A DNA stretch of 64,000 bases, taken from Flavobacterium gelatinilyticum (GTDB lineage: Bacteria; Bacteroidota; Bacteroidia; Flavobacteriales; Flavobacteriaceae). A program made the position numbers and the translations under genes. This document shows positions 8,650 through 18,166 of the stretch, in pieces. Under the pieces are notes generated by a model. It was not told the origin of the DNA and did not search any database. It saw only the letters and a program-made list of their open reading frames with translations. Location of the stretch: assembly GCF_027111295.1 (NCBI RefSeq), contig NZ_CP114287.1:3596001-3660000 (forward strand), in the 5' to 3' direction. Numbering within the stretch: position 1 is the first letter of the stretch; every line of letters begins with the position of its first letter.

Positions 8650-8731
8650 TCCAGTCACAGTTTTCAGTTTTCAGTCTCGGTTCAAAGACTAACTGAAAAC
8701 TGAGACTGAACTGAAAACCGAAAACTGTTAC
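8650..8731. repeat. Imperfect palindromic CAGTTTTCAGT-type intergenic repeat
   Basis: The gap between serS and lgt consists of the words CAGTTTTCAGTTTTCAGTCT and their complement-like copies AACTGAAAACTGAGACTGAA. Together they form a long imperfect hairpin. Related words (CTGAAAACAACAGCTGAAACC) fill the lgt-TPR gap at 9565-9645. It may attenuate readthrough or be a mobile palindrome. Confidence 0.5.
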
Positions 8732-8733
8732 AA

Positions 8734-9561
8734 ATGAAGAATGGAGTAGTATATTGGAACGTTGATCCTGTAATTTTTTGGATCACAAATAGTTTTCCTC
8801 TCAAGTATTATGGGGCACTTTTTGCCTGCGGACTTCTTCTTGGGTTTTATATCGTCAGAAATATTTACAAAAAAGAAAATCTTTCCTTAGACAATCTCGA
8901 TACATTACTTATTTATGTAATTGTTGGAACCGTTTTAGGTGCCAGACTCGGACATTGTATCTTTTATGAACCGGGTTATTTTTTACAGCATCCTGTAGAA
9001 ATCCTTTTACCCATTCAGAAAATAAATGGTGCTTACGAATTTGTAGGGTATCAGGGACTCGCAAGTCACGGCGGATCGATTGGTGTTTTAACGGCTATGA
9101 TTTTGTACTGCCGTAAATACAAAGTGAAATTCTTTTCACTTCTGGATAAAATGTCAGTTGCCGTTCCGGTTACGGGAGCTTTTATCAGATTTGGGAATTT
9201 TATGAATTCTGAAATCTACGGAAAACCGACTAACGGAAGCTGGGGAGTTGTTTTTGAAAGAGACGATTTAATCCCGAGACATCCCACTCAATTATACGAA
9301 GCCTTTGCGTATTTATTGATCTTCGGAATATTATTTTACATGTATAAATCAGAAACTATTCGTAAAGCACACGGATTAATCTTTGGAAGTTTCTTAACTT
9401 TATTGTTCCTTGCCCGGTTTATAATTGAATTTTTCAAAGAAAATCAGGAAGCTTTCGAGAATAATATGCTGATTAATATGGGGCAAATCCTGAGTATTCC
9501 GTTTATCATTATTGGATTGATTTTGATTATCTGGAAATCAAAAAAAGAAGTAACAATTTAA
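8734..9561 (+). CDS. lgt: Prolipoprotein diacylglyceryl transferase
   Basis: The 275-residue integral membrane enzyme transfers diacylglycerol from phosphatidylglycerol to the lipobox Cys of prolipoproteins. Visible features are seven or so hydrophobic segments, the early GARLGHCIFYEP segment, QGLASHGGSIGVL with the essential His, and the Lgt signature GNFMNSEIYG. The C-terminal helix ends in a basic KSKKE tail. It lies between serS and a TPR gene, in the same direction, separated by repeat-filled gaps of 80-90 nt. Many putative lipoproteins in this window would be its substrates. Confidence 0.96.
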   Translation: MKNGVVYWNVDPVIFWITNSFPLKYYGALFACGLLLGFYIVRNIYKKENLSLDNLDTLLIYVIVGTVLGARLGHCIFYEPGYFLQHPVEILLPIQKINGAYEFVGYQGLASHGGSIGVLTAMILYCRKYKVKFFSLLDKMSVAVPVTGAFIRFGNFMNSEIYGKPTNGSWGVVFERDDLIPRHPTQLYEAFAYLLIFGILFYMYKSETIRKAHGLIFGSFLTLLFLARFIIEFFKENQEAFENNMLINMGQILSIPFIIIGLILIIWKSKKEVTI

Positions 9562-9646
9562 GTTCCGGTTTTCATTGACCGTTTTTAAGATCAGATTCTG
9601 ACTGAAAACAACAGCTGAAACCGAAAATTAATTGAAAGACTGAAAT

Positions 9647-11428
9647 ATGAAAAATATCTTTAGCTATATCATTTTGTTGTGGGCCGGTTTTGCATTTTCG
9701 CAGAACGAACAATTAGCGAACAATTATTATGATAAAGGTGATTTTGAGAAAGCCAAAATTATCTACGAAGACCTTCTAAAAAGTTCGCCGTCTAATACAC
9801 AGTATTTTTTAAGAACGATCGATTGTTATCAGCAGTTACAGCAATTTGATATTGCCGAAAAAACAATTCAGGAACGGTACAATAGATACAAACAAGGAGT
9901 TTTTCTGGTTGAATTAGGGTATAATTACCAATTGCAGAAAAACGAATCCAAAGCAAGGAACTATTACGAACAGGCTATAGAAAAAATAAAAACCAATCCG
10001 AATGATGTTTACGGAGTTGGAAATGCTTTCGAAAAAAAGGTTTTGCTGGAATATGCTTTAAAGGCATATCAAACTGCAATGCAGGTACAGCCCAATTACA
10101 ATTTCAATTTTCAGATTGGGATGCTGTACGGGCAGTTGGGTAAAACCGATTTAATGATTGATCTTCTGCTTACAGAATCATATACAAATCAGCAGAATGC
10201 CAATTTGATCCAGACGCAGTTATCCCGTTTTATGAACGGTGAAACCGATAACACGACTTTTAAAGATGCCATGAGAAAAGCGCTGATCCTGAAAACACAA
10301 AAAGATCAGGACGTTTTCTGGAATCGTTACTTAAGCTGGTTTTATGTACAGCAGAAAGAGTTTGGAAAAGCCTTTATTCAGGAAAAAGCGATTTACAAAC
10401 GCGAACCCGAATCTTTAATGAGTATTGTAAATTTGAGTCAGTTTGCACTCAATGAAGATGATACCGAAACGGCTTCGGAGATTTTGAATTTTATTCTTCA
10501 AAATACAAAAGACCGTGATCTGCTCATTAAAACAAATGCGAGTTTAATGCAGATAAAGATCGATAAGGCGCAAGAAAAAGATTATCCTGCCATTACAGCC
10601 GAATTACAGCAATTACTGGCAACGTATGAAATAAATCCTTTTACCTTATCTTTACAGTTAATTCAGGCGCATTTTCTGGGCTTTAATTTAAAAAAGACTG
10701 AAGAGGCCAAAACGATAGTTAAAAAGGCTTTAGAATTAAATTTAAATGCCTATCAGCAGGCAGATGCCAAAATGGAACTGGCGGATATTCTGCTTCTGGA
10801 AGAAAAGTTCAATCAGGCGTTAATTTATTATTCGCAGATTCAGCTGGATTTAAAAAATGATGTCATGTCCCACGAAGCCAGTTTAAAAGCAGCGAAGACG
10901 AGTTATTTCAAAACTGATTTTGAATGGGCTTTAAAACAATTTAAAGAATTAAAATCGGCGAACACACAATTAATTGCCAATGACGCTCTTGAATATTTTC
11001 TGTTGATTAATGATAACACCGCCGCCGATTCGACACAAACGGCTCTGAAACAGTTTGCCAAAGGTGACTTTTTACTCTATCAGAATAAAAAACCGGAGGC
11101 GATAACGCAGTTTCAAAATATTCTAAAGAACTTTAAAGGACAGGAAATTGAAGCGGTAACTTTGCTGCGATTAGGTAAAATTTATGAAGGACAGAAGGAT
11201 TTTACTTCGGCTTTAACCCAATACCAGCAGATCATTGACAATCACAGTGACGGAATTTATGTAGATGAAGCGTTATTCTTTTCGGCAGAAATTTACAATG
11301 ATGAACTAAAAGATACAGAAAAGGCCAAGCCATTATACGAAAAGGTAATTTTTAACCATCAGGACAGTATTTACTTTGTCGATGCCAGAAAAAAATACCG
11401 CGAACTGAGAGGAGATAAGAATTTGTAG
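9647..11428 (+). CDS. Exported tetratricopeptide-repeat protein
   Basis: This 593-residue protein has a Sec signal peptide (YIILLWAGFAFSQ) and no other membrane segment. It is built of TPR-type helices along its whole length, clearest at residues 20-55 (NNYYDKGDFEKAKIIYEDLL) and at the C-terminus (LLRLGKIYEGQKDFTSALTQ, then YDKV-type repeats). It is probably a periplasmic or lipidless outer-membrane-associated scaffold. It lies in the serS-lgt-TPR-DUF4286-rsmA-mgtE order. I cannot name a specific partner. Confidence 0.8.
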   Translation: MKNIFSYIILLWAGFAFSQNEQLANNYYDKGDFEKAKIIYEDLLKSSPSNTQYFLRTIDCYQQLQQFDIAEKTIQERYNRYKQGVFLVELGYNYQLQKNESKARNYYEQAIEKIKTNPNDVYGVGNAFEKKVLLEYALKAYQTAMQVQPNYNFNFQIGMLYGQLGKTDLMIDLLLTESYTNQQNANLIQTQLSRFMNGETDNTTFKDAMRKALILKTQKDQDVFWNRYLSWFYVQQKEFGKAFIQEKAIYKREPESLMSIVNLSQFALNEDDTETASEILNFILQNTKDRDLLIKTNASLMQIKIDKAQEKDYPAITAELQQLLATYEINPFTLSLQLIQAHFLGFNLKKTEEAKTIVKKALELNLNAYQQADAKMELADILLLEEKFNQALIYYSQIQLDLKNDVMSHEASLKAAKTSYFKTDFEWALKQFKELKSANTQLIANDALEYFLLINDNTAADSTQTALKQFAKGDFLLYQNKKPEAITQFQNILKNFKGQEIEAVTLLRLGKIYEGQKDFTSALTQYQQIIDNHSDGIYVDEALFFSAEIYNDELKDTEKAKPLYEKVIFNHQDSIYFVDARKKYRELRGDKNL

Positions 11429-11434
11429 TTTGGT

Positions 11435-11462
11435 TTAAGCGGTTAATCGATTAACCGCTTAA
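11435..11462. repeat. Perfect 28-bp palindrome
   Basis: The DNA at 11435-11462, centred on TCGA at 11447-11450, is a perfect self-complementary palindrome (half-site TTAAGCGGTTAATC). With one mismatch it extends to 11433-11464. It lies 7 nt after the TPR gene stop. There is no loop or T run, so it is a poor terminator. Confidence 0.75.
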
Positions 11463-11487
11463 CCGAAAAACGATTAAACAAGAAAAC

Positions 11488-11799
11488 ATGATTATTTACA
11501 ACGTTACCACTAATATACACGAAAGCGTTCATGACCAATGGCTAAAATGGATGCAGGAAAAACATATTCCTGAAATTCTGGCAACAGAAAAATTCTCTTC
11601 GGCACGAATCGTAAAAGTTTTGATTGAAGAAGAAATGGGAGGCGTAACATATTCGGTTCAATATACAACCGACAGCAAAGAGACTCTGGAAAAATATTAT
11701 CTGGAAGATCAGCCAAAATTTGACAAGGAAGCTCTGGAATTATTTGCAGATAAGATGCTTTCTTTCAGAACAGAACTGGAGGTAATTTCGGAACACTAG
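11488..11799 (+). CDS. DUF4286 family protein
   Basis: This 103-residue protein matches DUF4286. It starts MIIYNVTTNIHESVHDQWLKWM, continues HIPEILATEKFSSARI, and has a ferredoxin-like alternation of strands and helices ending in KMLSFRTELEVI. The family is common in Bacteroidota, usually upstream of rsmA as here, and its function is not known. It is cytoplasmic, with no signal peptide or transmembrane segment. Confidence 0.85.
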   Translation: MIIYNVTTNIHESVHDQWLKWMQEKHIPEILATEKFSSARIVKVLIEEEMGGVTYSVQYTTDSKETLEKYYLEDQPKFDKEALELFADKMLSFRTELEVISEH

Positions 11800-11891
11800 T
11801 TTTTAGTTGTGTTTTTAATTAGAAAAGAATAGAATCTGTTGCAAGGATAACTTTTACAAGACAGGGATATCTGCTTAATACCTAAAAAGGG

Positions 11892-11899
11892 TATATTTG
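11892..11899 (+). promoter_or_regulatory. TAnnTTTG -7 element
   Basis: TATATTTG fits the Bacteroidota housekeeping -7 consensus and lies 50 nt before the next ATG. No good -33 TTTG is visible. Confidence 0.55.
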
Positions 11900-11949
11900 C
11901 AAAAAAATAATTTCTAACTAAAAATTGTGCTTATCCACTCATCTTGTTT

Positions 11950-12603
11950 ATGAAAAACCTGCAAATGAAACTTGTTTTATTTTTATTACTAAGTCTTAAT
12001 GTTTGTTGTCAAATTAAAAACGAGGTGCTGAATCAAGAAGAAACGACAAAACCTATTGTTTTACAGCTTAATGAGTTTAGGGAAATTGAAGGTGTTTCGA
12101 AAGAAATCTTGCAAAATGTAGTCTTTTCTAAATATGAAGTGTTAAAAATAAAAAATGAAGAGTCGCCTAAATCATTTGGAGAAATGACAGGATTTGCAAC
12201 GCAGATTTATTCTACGGGTAATGAAATTAATGACTACATTAATGAAATTAAAGCTGAAATTTCTGAAGAGGACTGTTTTGTAACAAACGAAACAATACTT
12301 TATGATGCATTTGTTAAGCAAGAATATGCTGTTTTAAAAAACAAAATAGACAAGTTTTACAAACAAAATAAAGTAATTATAGCGTCTTCAAGAGTTTATG
12401 ATTCTTTGAAAGAAAACAATGAAAAAGCGTTTAATACTAATAAAACCTTCACAAATAAAGAAAATAAAAGTGTAGATTTTTTAAACTATAAATTCGGTTA
12501 TAAAGCCAATATTGGACTGCTGACAAGTTTAGAAAAAATTCAATTTGAAATTGTTCATTTTCAATATATGTTCATGAATACGATTATGGGGTCTGCTCAT
12601 TAA
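11950..12603 (+). CDS. Hypothetical lipoprotein
   Basis: I do not recognise a family for this 217-residue protein. It opens with a lipoprotein-type signal peptide (LVLFLLLSLNVCCQ; candidate lipid-bearing Cys near residue 18). The rest is Lys/Glu/Asn-rich and helical, with a heptad-like stretch around VLKNKIDKFYKQNKV. The start could be the ATG at 11950 or at 11965. A TTG at 11944 is less likely. It is inserted between DUF4286 and rsmA, which are often neighbours, and has its own upstream promoter element. Confidence 0.55.
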   Translation: MKNLQMKLVLFLLLSLNVCCQIKNEVLNQEETTKPIVLQLNEFREIEGVSKEILQNVVFSKYEVLKIKNEESPKSFGEMTGFATQIYSTGNEINDYINEIKAEISEEDCFVTNETILYDAFVKQEYAVLKNKIDKFYKQNKVIIASSRVYDSLKENNEKAFNTNKTFTNKENKSVDFLNYKFGYKANIGLLTSLEKIQFEIVHFQYMFMNTIMGSAH

Positions 12604-12648
12604 AAATTACATCAGTAAATTAATAAAAGCAGAAAGCAAACAACAAAT

Positions 12649-13434
12649 ATGGAAAAAGTAAAAGCCAAAAAACATTTAGGGCAGCATTTTCTTAAAGACG
12701 AAAGTATCGCAAAAGCAATTGCCGATACTTTGAGCCTGAAAGGATACGAGGAGGTTTTAGAAATAGGACCGGGGATGGGTGTGCTTACTAAATATTTACT
12801 TGACAAGCCGATTATAACCCGAGTAATCGAGATTGATACGGAATCTGTTGCGTATTTGGATGCCAACTATCCAAAATTAAAAGACAAAATTATTTCAGAA
12901 GACTTCCTGAAATACAATATAAACAAGGTTTACGAAAACAAACAATTTGCCATAATTGGCAACTTCCCTTATAACATTTCATCTCAAATTGTATTTAGAA
13001 CATTAGAGTTTAGAGATCAGATCCCGGAATTCTCCGGAATGTTCCAAAAGGAAGTAGCAGAGCGAATTTGTGAAAAAAAAGGATCAAAAACCTACGGAAT
13101 CCTGTCTGTCCTGGCACAGGCTTTCTATGATACTGAGTATTTGTTTACTGTAGACGAAAATGTTTTTATTCCTCCGCCCAAGGTTAAATCGGGTGTGATG
13201 AAAATGACCCGAAAGGAAGATTACAGCCTTCCTTGTGGTGAAAAGTTATTTTTTACGGTTGTAAAAACGGCTTTTCAGCAGAGACGAAAAACATTACGTA
13301 ACAGTTTGAAAACATTAAATTTATCTGATAAACTGCGAGAAGACACTATCTTTGATAAACGTCCCGAACAGCTTAGCGTTGACGAATTTATCGTTTTGAC
13401 TCAAAAAATAGAAGCCGATGGAGTTCAAAGTTAG
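12649..13434 (+). CDS. rsmA: 16S rRNA (adenine1518-N6/adenine1519-N6)-dimethyltransferase
   Basis: The 261-residue product is RsmA/KsgA, which dimethylates two adjacent adenines in the 3'-terminal hairpin of 16S rRNA in late 30S assembly. It has the N-terminal [15 protein letters not shown], the SAM-binding loop [12 protein letters not shown] and the catalytic motif [11 protein letters not shown] (family NLPY, here NFPY, as in many Bacteroidota). The C-terminal [12 protein letters not shown] is the usual rRNA-binding helix. Its last 17 nt overlap the start of mgtE in another frame, implying translational coupling. Confidence 0.97.
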   Translation: MEKVKAKKHLGQHFLKDESIAKAIADTLSLKGYEEVLEIGPGMGVLTKYLLDKPIITRVIEIDTESVAYLDANYPKLKDKIISEDFLKYNINKVYENKQFAIIGNFPYNISSQIVFRTLEFRDQIPEFSGMFQKEVAERICEKKGSKTYGILSVLAQAFYDTEYLFTVDENVFIPPPKVKSGVMKMTRKEDYSLPCGEKLFFTVVKTAFQQRRKTLRNSLKTLNLSDKLREDTIFDKRPEQLSVDEFIVLTQKIEADGVQS

Positions 13435-14767
13435 CAGAGAATTTATACAGCAGTTAGAGGAGCTGATCGTTAAGAAAAATGATAATGAACTTGAAATTTT
13501 ACTTAATGATCTTCACCATGCCGATATCGCCGAAATTCTTGAAGAATTAGATTTTGACGAAGCAACTTACATTTTTAAGGTTTTAGATAGTGATAAAACC
13601 GCAGAAATCCTTCTTGAATTAGAAGATGACCTGCGCGAAAATATCTTAAGCCGACTTTCGCCAAAGGAAATCGCGGAAGAGCTTGACGAGCTTGAAACAA
13701 ATGACGCCGCCGATATTATCGCTGAACTTTCGCAGGAAATCAAAGAAGAGGTAATTTCTGAGTTAGTCGATGTTGAACACGCAAAAGACATTGTCGAATT
13801 ATTGCGCTATGACGAAAACACGGCGGGTGGTTTGATGGGTAAAGAGCTTGTAAAAGTAAACGAAAACTGGAATGTTCTGACCTGTGTAAAAGAAATGCGG
13901 ATTCAGGCCGAAAATGTTTCAAGAGTACACTCCATTTATGTTGTCGATGATGAAAACCGATTAAAGGGGCGTTTGTCTTTAAAAGATTTACTGACTTCAT
14001 CGACCAAAACCCAGATTGGGGATGTCTATATCCGAAAATTAAATTTTGTAAAGGTAGATACCGAAGATGTCGAAGTCGCACGTATCATGCAAAAGTACGA
14101 CTTAGAGGCAATTCCGGTTGTAGATGAGCTGGGTCGTTTGGTAGGAAGAATTACGATCGACGATATCGTAGACGTAATCAAGGAAGAAGCCGATAAAGAT
14201 TACCAGTTAGCGGCGGGTATTACACAAGACGTTGAGTCGAATGACAGTGTTCTCGAGCTCACAAAAGCCCGTATACCATGGCTGTTGATTGGAATGGTGA
14301 TTGAAATTGTAGCTTCTTTTGTTTTGAAAGATAATGAAACCGCTTTTCAGAAATATTCAACTTTAATTATTTTCGTACCCTTACTTTCGGCTACAGCAGG
14401 AAATATTGGAGTTCAGGCATCGGCAATCGTAGTTCAGGGTCTGGCAAACGGAACACTGAAAGAATTCAGCCGAAGTTATTTCAGCAAAGAAATTACCGTT
14501 TCGATGATTTCAGGAAGTATTATTTCGTTGCTGCTTTTGGGGTATCATTCACTTATGTATCAACAGTATCTGGTGGGAGTGGCTATTTCAATTTCGATGA
14601 TTGTGGTTATTATGTTTGCAGCGACTTTGGGAACTTTAGTACCGCTTTTTCTTCATAAAAATAAAATCGATCCGGCAATTGCCACAGGACCGTTTATCAC
14701 AACAACCAATGATGTATTTGGAATTATGCTTTATTTTGGCGTAGCCAAAATGATTCTTGGGTTTTAA
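13418..14767 (+). CDS. mgtE: Magnesium transporter MgtE
   Basis: The 449-residue protein has the full MgtE architecture: an acidic alpha-solenoid N-domain (residues 1-130, repeats of the type [13 protein letters not shown]), paired CBS domains (about 135-255) that sense cytosolic Mg2+, a connecting helix, and five transmembrane helices (about 285-449) forming the channel. The TM pore motif region includes [17 protein letters not shown], typical of MgtE. The start ATG at 13418 lies inside the end of rsmA. Reverse-strand open frames across the acidic region are shadows. Confidence 0.95.
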   Translation: MEFKVSREFIQQLEELIVKKNDNELEILLNDLHHADIAEILEELDFDEATYIFKVLDSDKTAEILLELEDDLRENILSRLSPKEIAEELDELETNDAADIIAELSQEIKEEVISELVDVEHAKDIVELLRYDENTAGGLMGKELVKVNENWNVLTCVKEMRIQAENVSRVHSIYVVDDENRLKGRLSLKDLLTSSTKTQIGDVYIRKLNFVKVDTEDVEVARIMQKYDLEAIPVVDELGRLVGRITIDDIVDVIKEEADKDYQLAAGITQDVESNDSVLELTKARIPWLLIGMVIEIVASFVLKDNETAFQKYSTLIIFVPLLSATAGNIGVQASAIVVQGLANGTLKEFSRSYFSKEITVSMISGSIISLLLLGYHSLMYQQYLVGVAISISMIVVIMFAATLGTLVPLFLHKNKIDPAIATGPFITTTNDVFGIMLYFGVAKMILGF

Positions 14768-14879
14768 ATTTTTGCCACAAAATAATAGATTACAGTGATT
14801 TAAAATCTCCAAAATCTGTGTAATTTGTGAGGCGAAAAATCTACTGTAAAACAGCTGCTATAAATTAAAACCAGGAAGA

Positions 14880-15656
14880 ATGAAAGTACATATTATTGGA
14901 GGAGGAAACCTTGGCGTTTCTATTGCCCTGGGAATTGCTAAATTCTCAAAAAACAATCAGGTAACCGTTACAAGAAGAAATACAGCCTCGATTCAGTATT
15001 TGTCAGAATACGGAATTACGGTTTCTAATGATAACAAACATAATATTCAGGAAGCCGATGTGGTGATTCTTACTATAAAACCGTATCAGGTTGATACTGT
15101 TTTAGGCGAAATACTTCCGGTTATTCAAAATAAAACCATTGCTTCGGCTGTAAGCGGTTTGTCGCTTGACATGCTTAAGTCCAAAACAAACAATGCGTAT
15201 CCGGTTGTGCGTATTATGCCCAATATTGCAGCACAGTTTGGAGAATCGGCAACTTGTATTTCTTTTCCTGAAAAATATAAAGAAAATGCTGCGCCAATTG
15301 TAGACTTGTTTCAGGATTTAGGAACAGCTCCTGTAATCGACGAAAAGTTAATGGATGCGGCGACTGTTTTAGGCGCATGCGGAACAGCTTATGCATTACG
15401 CTATATTCGTGCTTCTATGCAGGCCGGAATCGAAATAGGATTCGATTCTAATACCGCTCTTGCCATTGCGGCGCAAACAGTAAAAGGGGCAGCAAAAATG
15501 CTGTTGGAAGAACGAGTGCACCCGGAACAGTTAATTGATCGTGTAACAACGCCTCAAGGCTGTACAATTGTTGGTTTAAATGAAATGGAACACAATGGTT
15601 TCAGTTCATCTTTAATAAAAGGGATAAAGACTTCTTTGAAACAAATCAAAGGTTAA
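14880..15656 (+). CDS. proC: Pyrroline-5-carboxylate reductase family protein
   Basis: The 258-residue enzyme has an N-terminal Rossmann motif (VHIIGGGNLGVSIALGI), a central VVILTIKPYQV strand and a helical C-terminal dimer domain with the ProC signature region (AAQTVKGAAKMLL, then TTPQGCTIVGLNEME). It would reduce pyrroline-5-carboxylate to proline with NAD(P)H in the cytoplasm. The signature reads PQGCT where PGGTT is usual, so a paralogue with a related imine substrate cannot be ruled out. The 112-nt gap before it holds a short degenerate repeat (TCTGTGTAATTTGTGAGGCG). Confidence 0.85.
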   Translation: MKVHIIGGGNLGVSIALGIAKFSKNNQVTVTRRNTASIQYLSEYGITVSNDNKHNIQEADVVILTIKPYQVDTVLGEILPVIQNKTIASAVSGLSLDMLKSKTNNAYPVVRIMPNIAAQFGESATCISFPEKYKENAAPIVDLFQDLGTAPVIDEKLMDAATVLGACGTAYALRYIRASMQAGIEIGFDSNTALAIAAQTVKGAAKMLLEERVHPEQLIDRVTTPQGCTIVGLNEMEHNGFSSSLIKGIKTSLKQIKG

Positions 15657-15662
15657 GATTAT

Positions 15663-15789
15663 AAATTTCAATATTTAAATTCCAAATTCCAATTCTTATT
15701 GGGCTTTGGAATTTTTTTGTTTAAAGATTTGTGACCGAGTTATTTTTATTAATTAGAATTCGATATTTGGAATTTAAATATTGAGATTT
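15663..15789. repeat. Inverted repeat with 25-bp arms between proC and nhaA
   Basis: The arm 15663-15687 and the reverse complement of 15765-15789 match at 24 of 25 positions. The inner part also has TTCCAAATTCCAA / TTTGGAATTTT words. The right arm touches the first base of the nhaA stop codon. Similar TTCCAAATTCCAA DNA occurs at 24645-24715 and 23540-23600. It separates two convergent genes and may work as a bidirectional terminator. Confidence 0.65.
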
Positions 15790-16937
15790 TACAACTTAAC
15801 CATTTTCTTAGATAAAATAAACTTTAAGTAAACGAATCCAATAATTCCGGAAATCAAAGACGCAATTAGAATGGCAATTTTAGAGTACAGAATAATCTCA
15901 GGAGTTTTAAATGCCAGAAGCGTTATAAAAATCGACATAGTAAAACCAATACCCGCCAGCATTCCGGCGCCAAGAATATGTGCCCACCTTAAGTTTTTTG
16001 GCAATGCGCATAATCCCGCACTTACCCCGATAGATGAAAACAGAATAATTCCTAAAGGTTTGCCTACAACGAGACCTAAAAAAATGCCGTAAACATTTGT
16101 ATTGTTTAACCCCGAGTACCAGTCAGAATCAATTGCAATGCAGGTGTTAGCTATGGCAAACAGCGGGAGAATAAAAAAAGCAGCGGGCTGATGTAAAAAA
16201 TGCTGCAGCCTGTATGATGATGTTTTTTCGCCTCCATCACCAAACGGAATCACAAATGCCAGGATTACTCCTGTTATGGTAGCATGAACACCCGAATTCA
16301 GCATAAAATACCACATAATAATCCCCCCAATTAAATACGGAATGAGATTATGAATTTTCATTCGGTTTAAAATAAAAAGCAGAATCCAGATTCCTAAAGC
16401 GATTCCGAGATTTAGAAAAGAAATAGAAGTAGTATAAAAAATGGCAATTACAATTATGGCGCCCAAATCATCAATGACAGCCAGTGCGGTTAAGAATACT
16501 TTGAGAGATGCCGGGACTTTATTTCCTAAAAGCGATAATATTCCAATTGCAAAAGCAATGTCCGTTGCCATAGGAATTCCTGCTCCGTTTTGAGTTCCTG
16601 TACCAAAGTTTAAAGCCAGAAAGAACCCCGCCGGTACCAGCATACCTCCAAATGCGGCTATAATAGGAAGTGATGCATTTTTGATATTCGACAATTCACC
16701 GTGGTATATTTCGCGTTCCAGTTCCAGACCAATCAGTAAAAAGAAAATAGTCATTAAACCATCGTTTATCCAGTGCGTAATCGAATGTCCGGCGATGTCT
16801 TTTTGCCAAAAAGCAATATAAGGATCTGCGATAGAAGAGTTCGCCAGATATAATGAGATAATCGTAACAAATAATAAGAGTAATCCCCCTGATTTTTCGT
16901 TTTCAAAAAAGGCTTTAAAAGTCTTGGTTAGTTTCAT
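15789..16937 (-). CDS. nhaA: Na+/H+ antiporter NhaA
   Basis: The 382-residue inner-membrane antiporter expels Na+ in exchange for protons. It has about 12 transmembrane segments. Key signatures are present: LLIGLELEREIYHGEL, MATDIAFAIGILSLLG (TM IV unwound segment) and LTALAVIDDLGAIIVIA, which holds the adjacent Asp-Asp pair essential for ion binding. Length fits the family. The minus-strand promoter CAAAGTTA (TAACTTTG on the coding strand) is 52 nt upstream. A plus-strand frame at 15871-16092 is a shadow. Confidence 0.96.
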   Translation of the reverse strand: MKLTKTFKAFFENEKSGGLLLLFVTIISLYLANSSIADPYIAFWQKDIAGHSITHWINDGLMTIFFLLIGLELEREIYHGELSNIKNASLPIIAAFGGMLVPAGFFLALNFGTGTQNGAGIPMATDIAFAIGILSLLGNKVPASLKVFLTALAVIDDLGAIIVIAIFYTTSISFLNLGIALGIWILLFILNRMKIHNLIPYLIGGIIMWYFMLNSGVHATITGVILAFVIPFGDGGEKTSSYRLQHFLHQPAAFFILPLFAIANTCIAIDSDWYSGLNNTNVYGIFLGLVVGKPLGIILFSSIGVSAGLCALPKNLRWAHILGAGMLAGIGFTMSIFITLLAFKTPEIILYSKIAILIASLISGIIGFVYLKFILSKKMVKL

Positions 16938-16988
16938 TTTGGAGGGTTATGAAGATTTAATACAGAGTTACATAATTCCTTGCACTTT

Positions 16989-16996
16989 CAAAGTTA
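16989..16996 (-). promoter_or_regulatory. TAnnTTTG -7 element for nhaA
   Basis: On the minus strand the sequence reads TAACTTTG, a full match to the consensus, with the nhaA ATG 52 nt downstream. Confidence 0.6.
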
Positions 16997-17185
16997 AAAA
17001 AAATCTGACCAATAAAAAATTTTGACTTGTTGGAGGTTGTTTGCTGCTAAACCGGAAAGACATGAGGTTTTTGTTTTTTGAGTCTGATTCACCAAAATGT
17101 GATTTGAGTTTGAGGAGTTTCTTTTTTTAACGATTATTTAGCCCGCCGGTGTGTTTTTTAAAAACTTTTAATGAAGAATATGATG

Positions 17186-17193
17186 TATTTTTG
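17186..17193 (+). promoter_or_regulatory. TAnnTTTG -7 element that fixes the start of the dehydrogenase gene
   Basis: TATTTTTG lies 23 nt before the ATG at 17216. An upstream in-frame ATG at 17171 would lie before this promoter, so the internal ATG is preferred. Confidence 0.6.
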
Positions 17194-17215
17194 TTTGATA
17201 TTAAACACAATAAAA

Positions 17216-18166
17216 ATGAGCATAAAAATTCTTCATATCGACAGCAATCATCCGGTTCTTTGGAATCAGCTTGAAGAAGCCGGTTTTGAAAACCACGCCG
17301 ATTTTAAATCTTCTAAAGAAGAAATAGAAGCCAAAATTCAGGACTATAACGGAATCGTAATTCGCAGCCGTTTCAAAATCGACAAGACTTTTTTAGATAA
17401 AGCTGTAAATCTGCAGTTTATTGCAAGAGTAGGTGCAGGTCTCGAAAGTATTGATTGCGACTATGCTTCGGCAAAAGGAATTCATTTAATTGCGGCGCCT
17501 GAAGGAAACCGAAATGCAGTTGCAGAACATTCGCTTGGCGTAATCCTGTCGCTTTTTAATAATCTGAATAAGGCAGATATGGAGGTAAAAGCAGGACAGT
17601 GGAACCGCGAAAGCAACCGTGGTCATGAGCTGGACGGGAAAACGGTTGGAATAATTGGTTACGGAAATATGGGGAAAGCCTTTGCTAAAAAACTCCGTGG
17701 TTTTGATGTTGAGGTTTTGTTTCACGATATTTTGGATGGAATAGGAGATGAAAATGCCAGACAGGTTCCGCTTAGTGAATTACAAAAGAAAGCAGATGTT
17801 TTAAGTCTGCATCTTCCATGGACGCCGGAGACCGATAAAATGGTAAATGTCGATTTTATCAATGCATTTGAAAAACCATTCTGGATTATAAATACTTCGC
17901 GAGGTAAAAATATCGTAACAGCCGATCTAGTTGAAGCGATGAAATCAAAAAAGGTTTTAGGTGCAGGTCTTGATGTTTTGGAATACGAAAAACTATCATT
18001 TGAGACACTTTTTCAGGATAAAAACACACCCGAAGCATTTCAGTATTTATTAGAAGCGGATAATGCTTTACTAACACCTCATATTGCAGGCTGGACTTTC
18101 GAAAGTCATGAACGTCTTGCGCAGGTAATAGTCGATAAAATCAAGGCTGTGTATGCTTCAAACTAG
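17216..18166 (+). CDS. D-2-hydroxyacid dehydrogenase (3-phosphoglycerate dehydrogenase-like)
   Basis: This 316-residue enzyme belongs to the D-isomer-specific 2-hydroxyacid dehydrogenases. It has a substrate domain (IVIRSRFKIDKTFL), the NAD-binding VGIIGYGNMGKAFAKKL, and the catalytic residues in their usual places: Arg in INTSRGKNIV, Glu in AGLDVLEYEK and His in LLTPHIAGWTFES. It lacks the C-terminal ACT domain of longer SerA proteins, so it is the short type. The substrate could be phosphoglycerate, glycerate or another 2-oxoacid. No serC neighbour is present. Confidence 0.88.
   Translation: MSIKILHIDSNHPVLWNQLEEAGFENHADFKSSKEEIEAKIQDYNGIVIRSRFKIDKTFLDKAVNLQFIARVGAGLESIDCDYASAKGIHLIAAPEGNRNAVAEHSLGVILSLFNNLNKADMEVKAGQWNRESNRGHELDGKTVGIIGYGNMGKAFAKKLRGFDVEVLFHDILDGIGDENARQVPLSELQKKADVLSLHLPWTPETDKMVNVDFINAFEKPFWIINTSRGKNIVTADLVEAMKSKKVLGAGLDVLEYEKLSFETLFQDKNTPEAFQYLLEADNALLTPHIAGWTFESHERLAQVIVDKIKAVYASN

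Noticed and set aside
17020..17030. TTTTGACTTGT upstream of nhaA as a third LytTR operator
   Set aside because: It matches only the first part of the shared core, has no direct repeat, and its distance to the nhaA promoter differs from the two sites in the kinase cluster.
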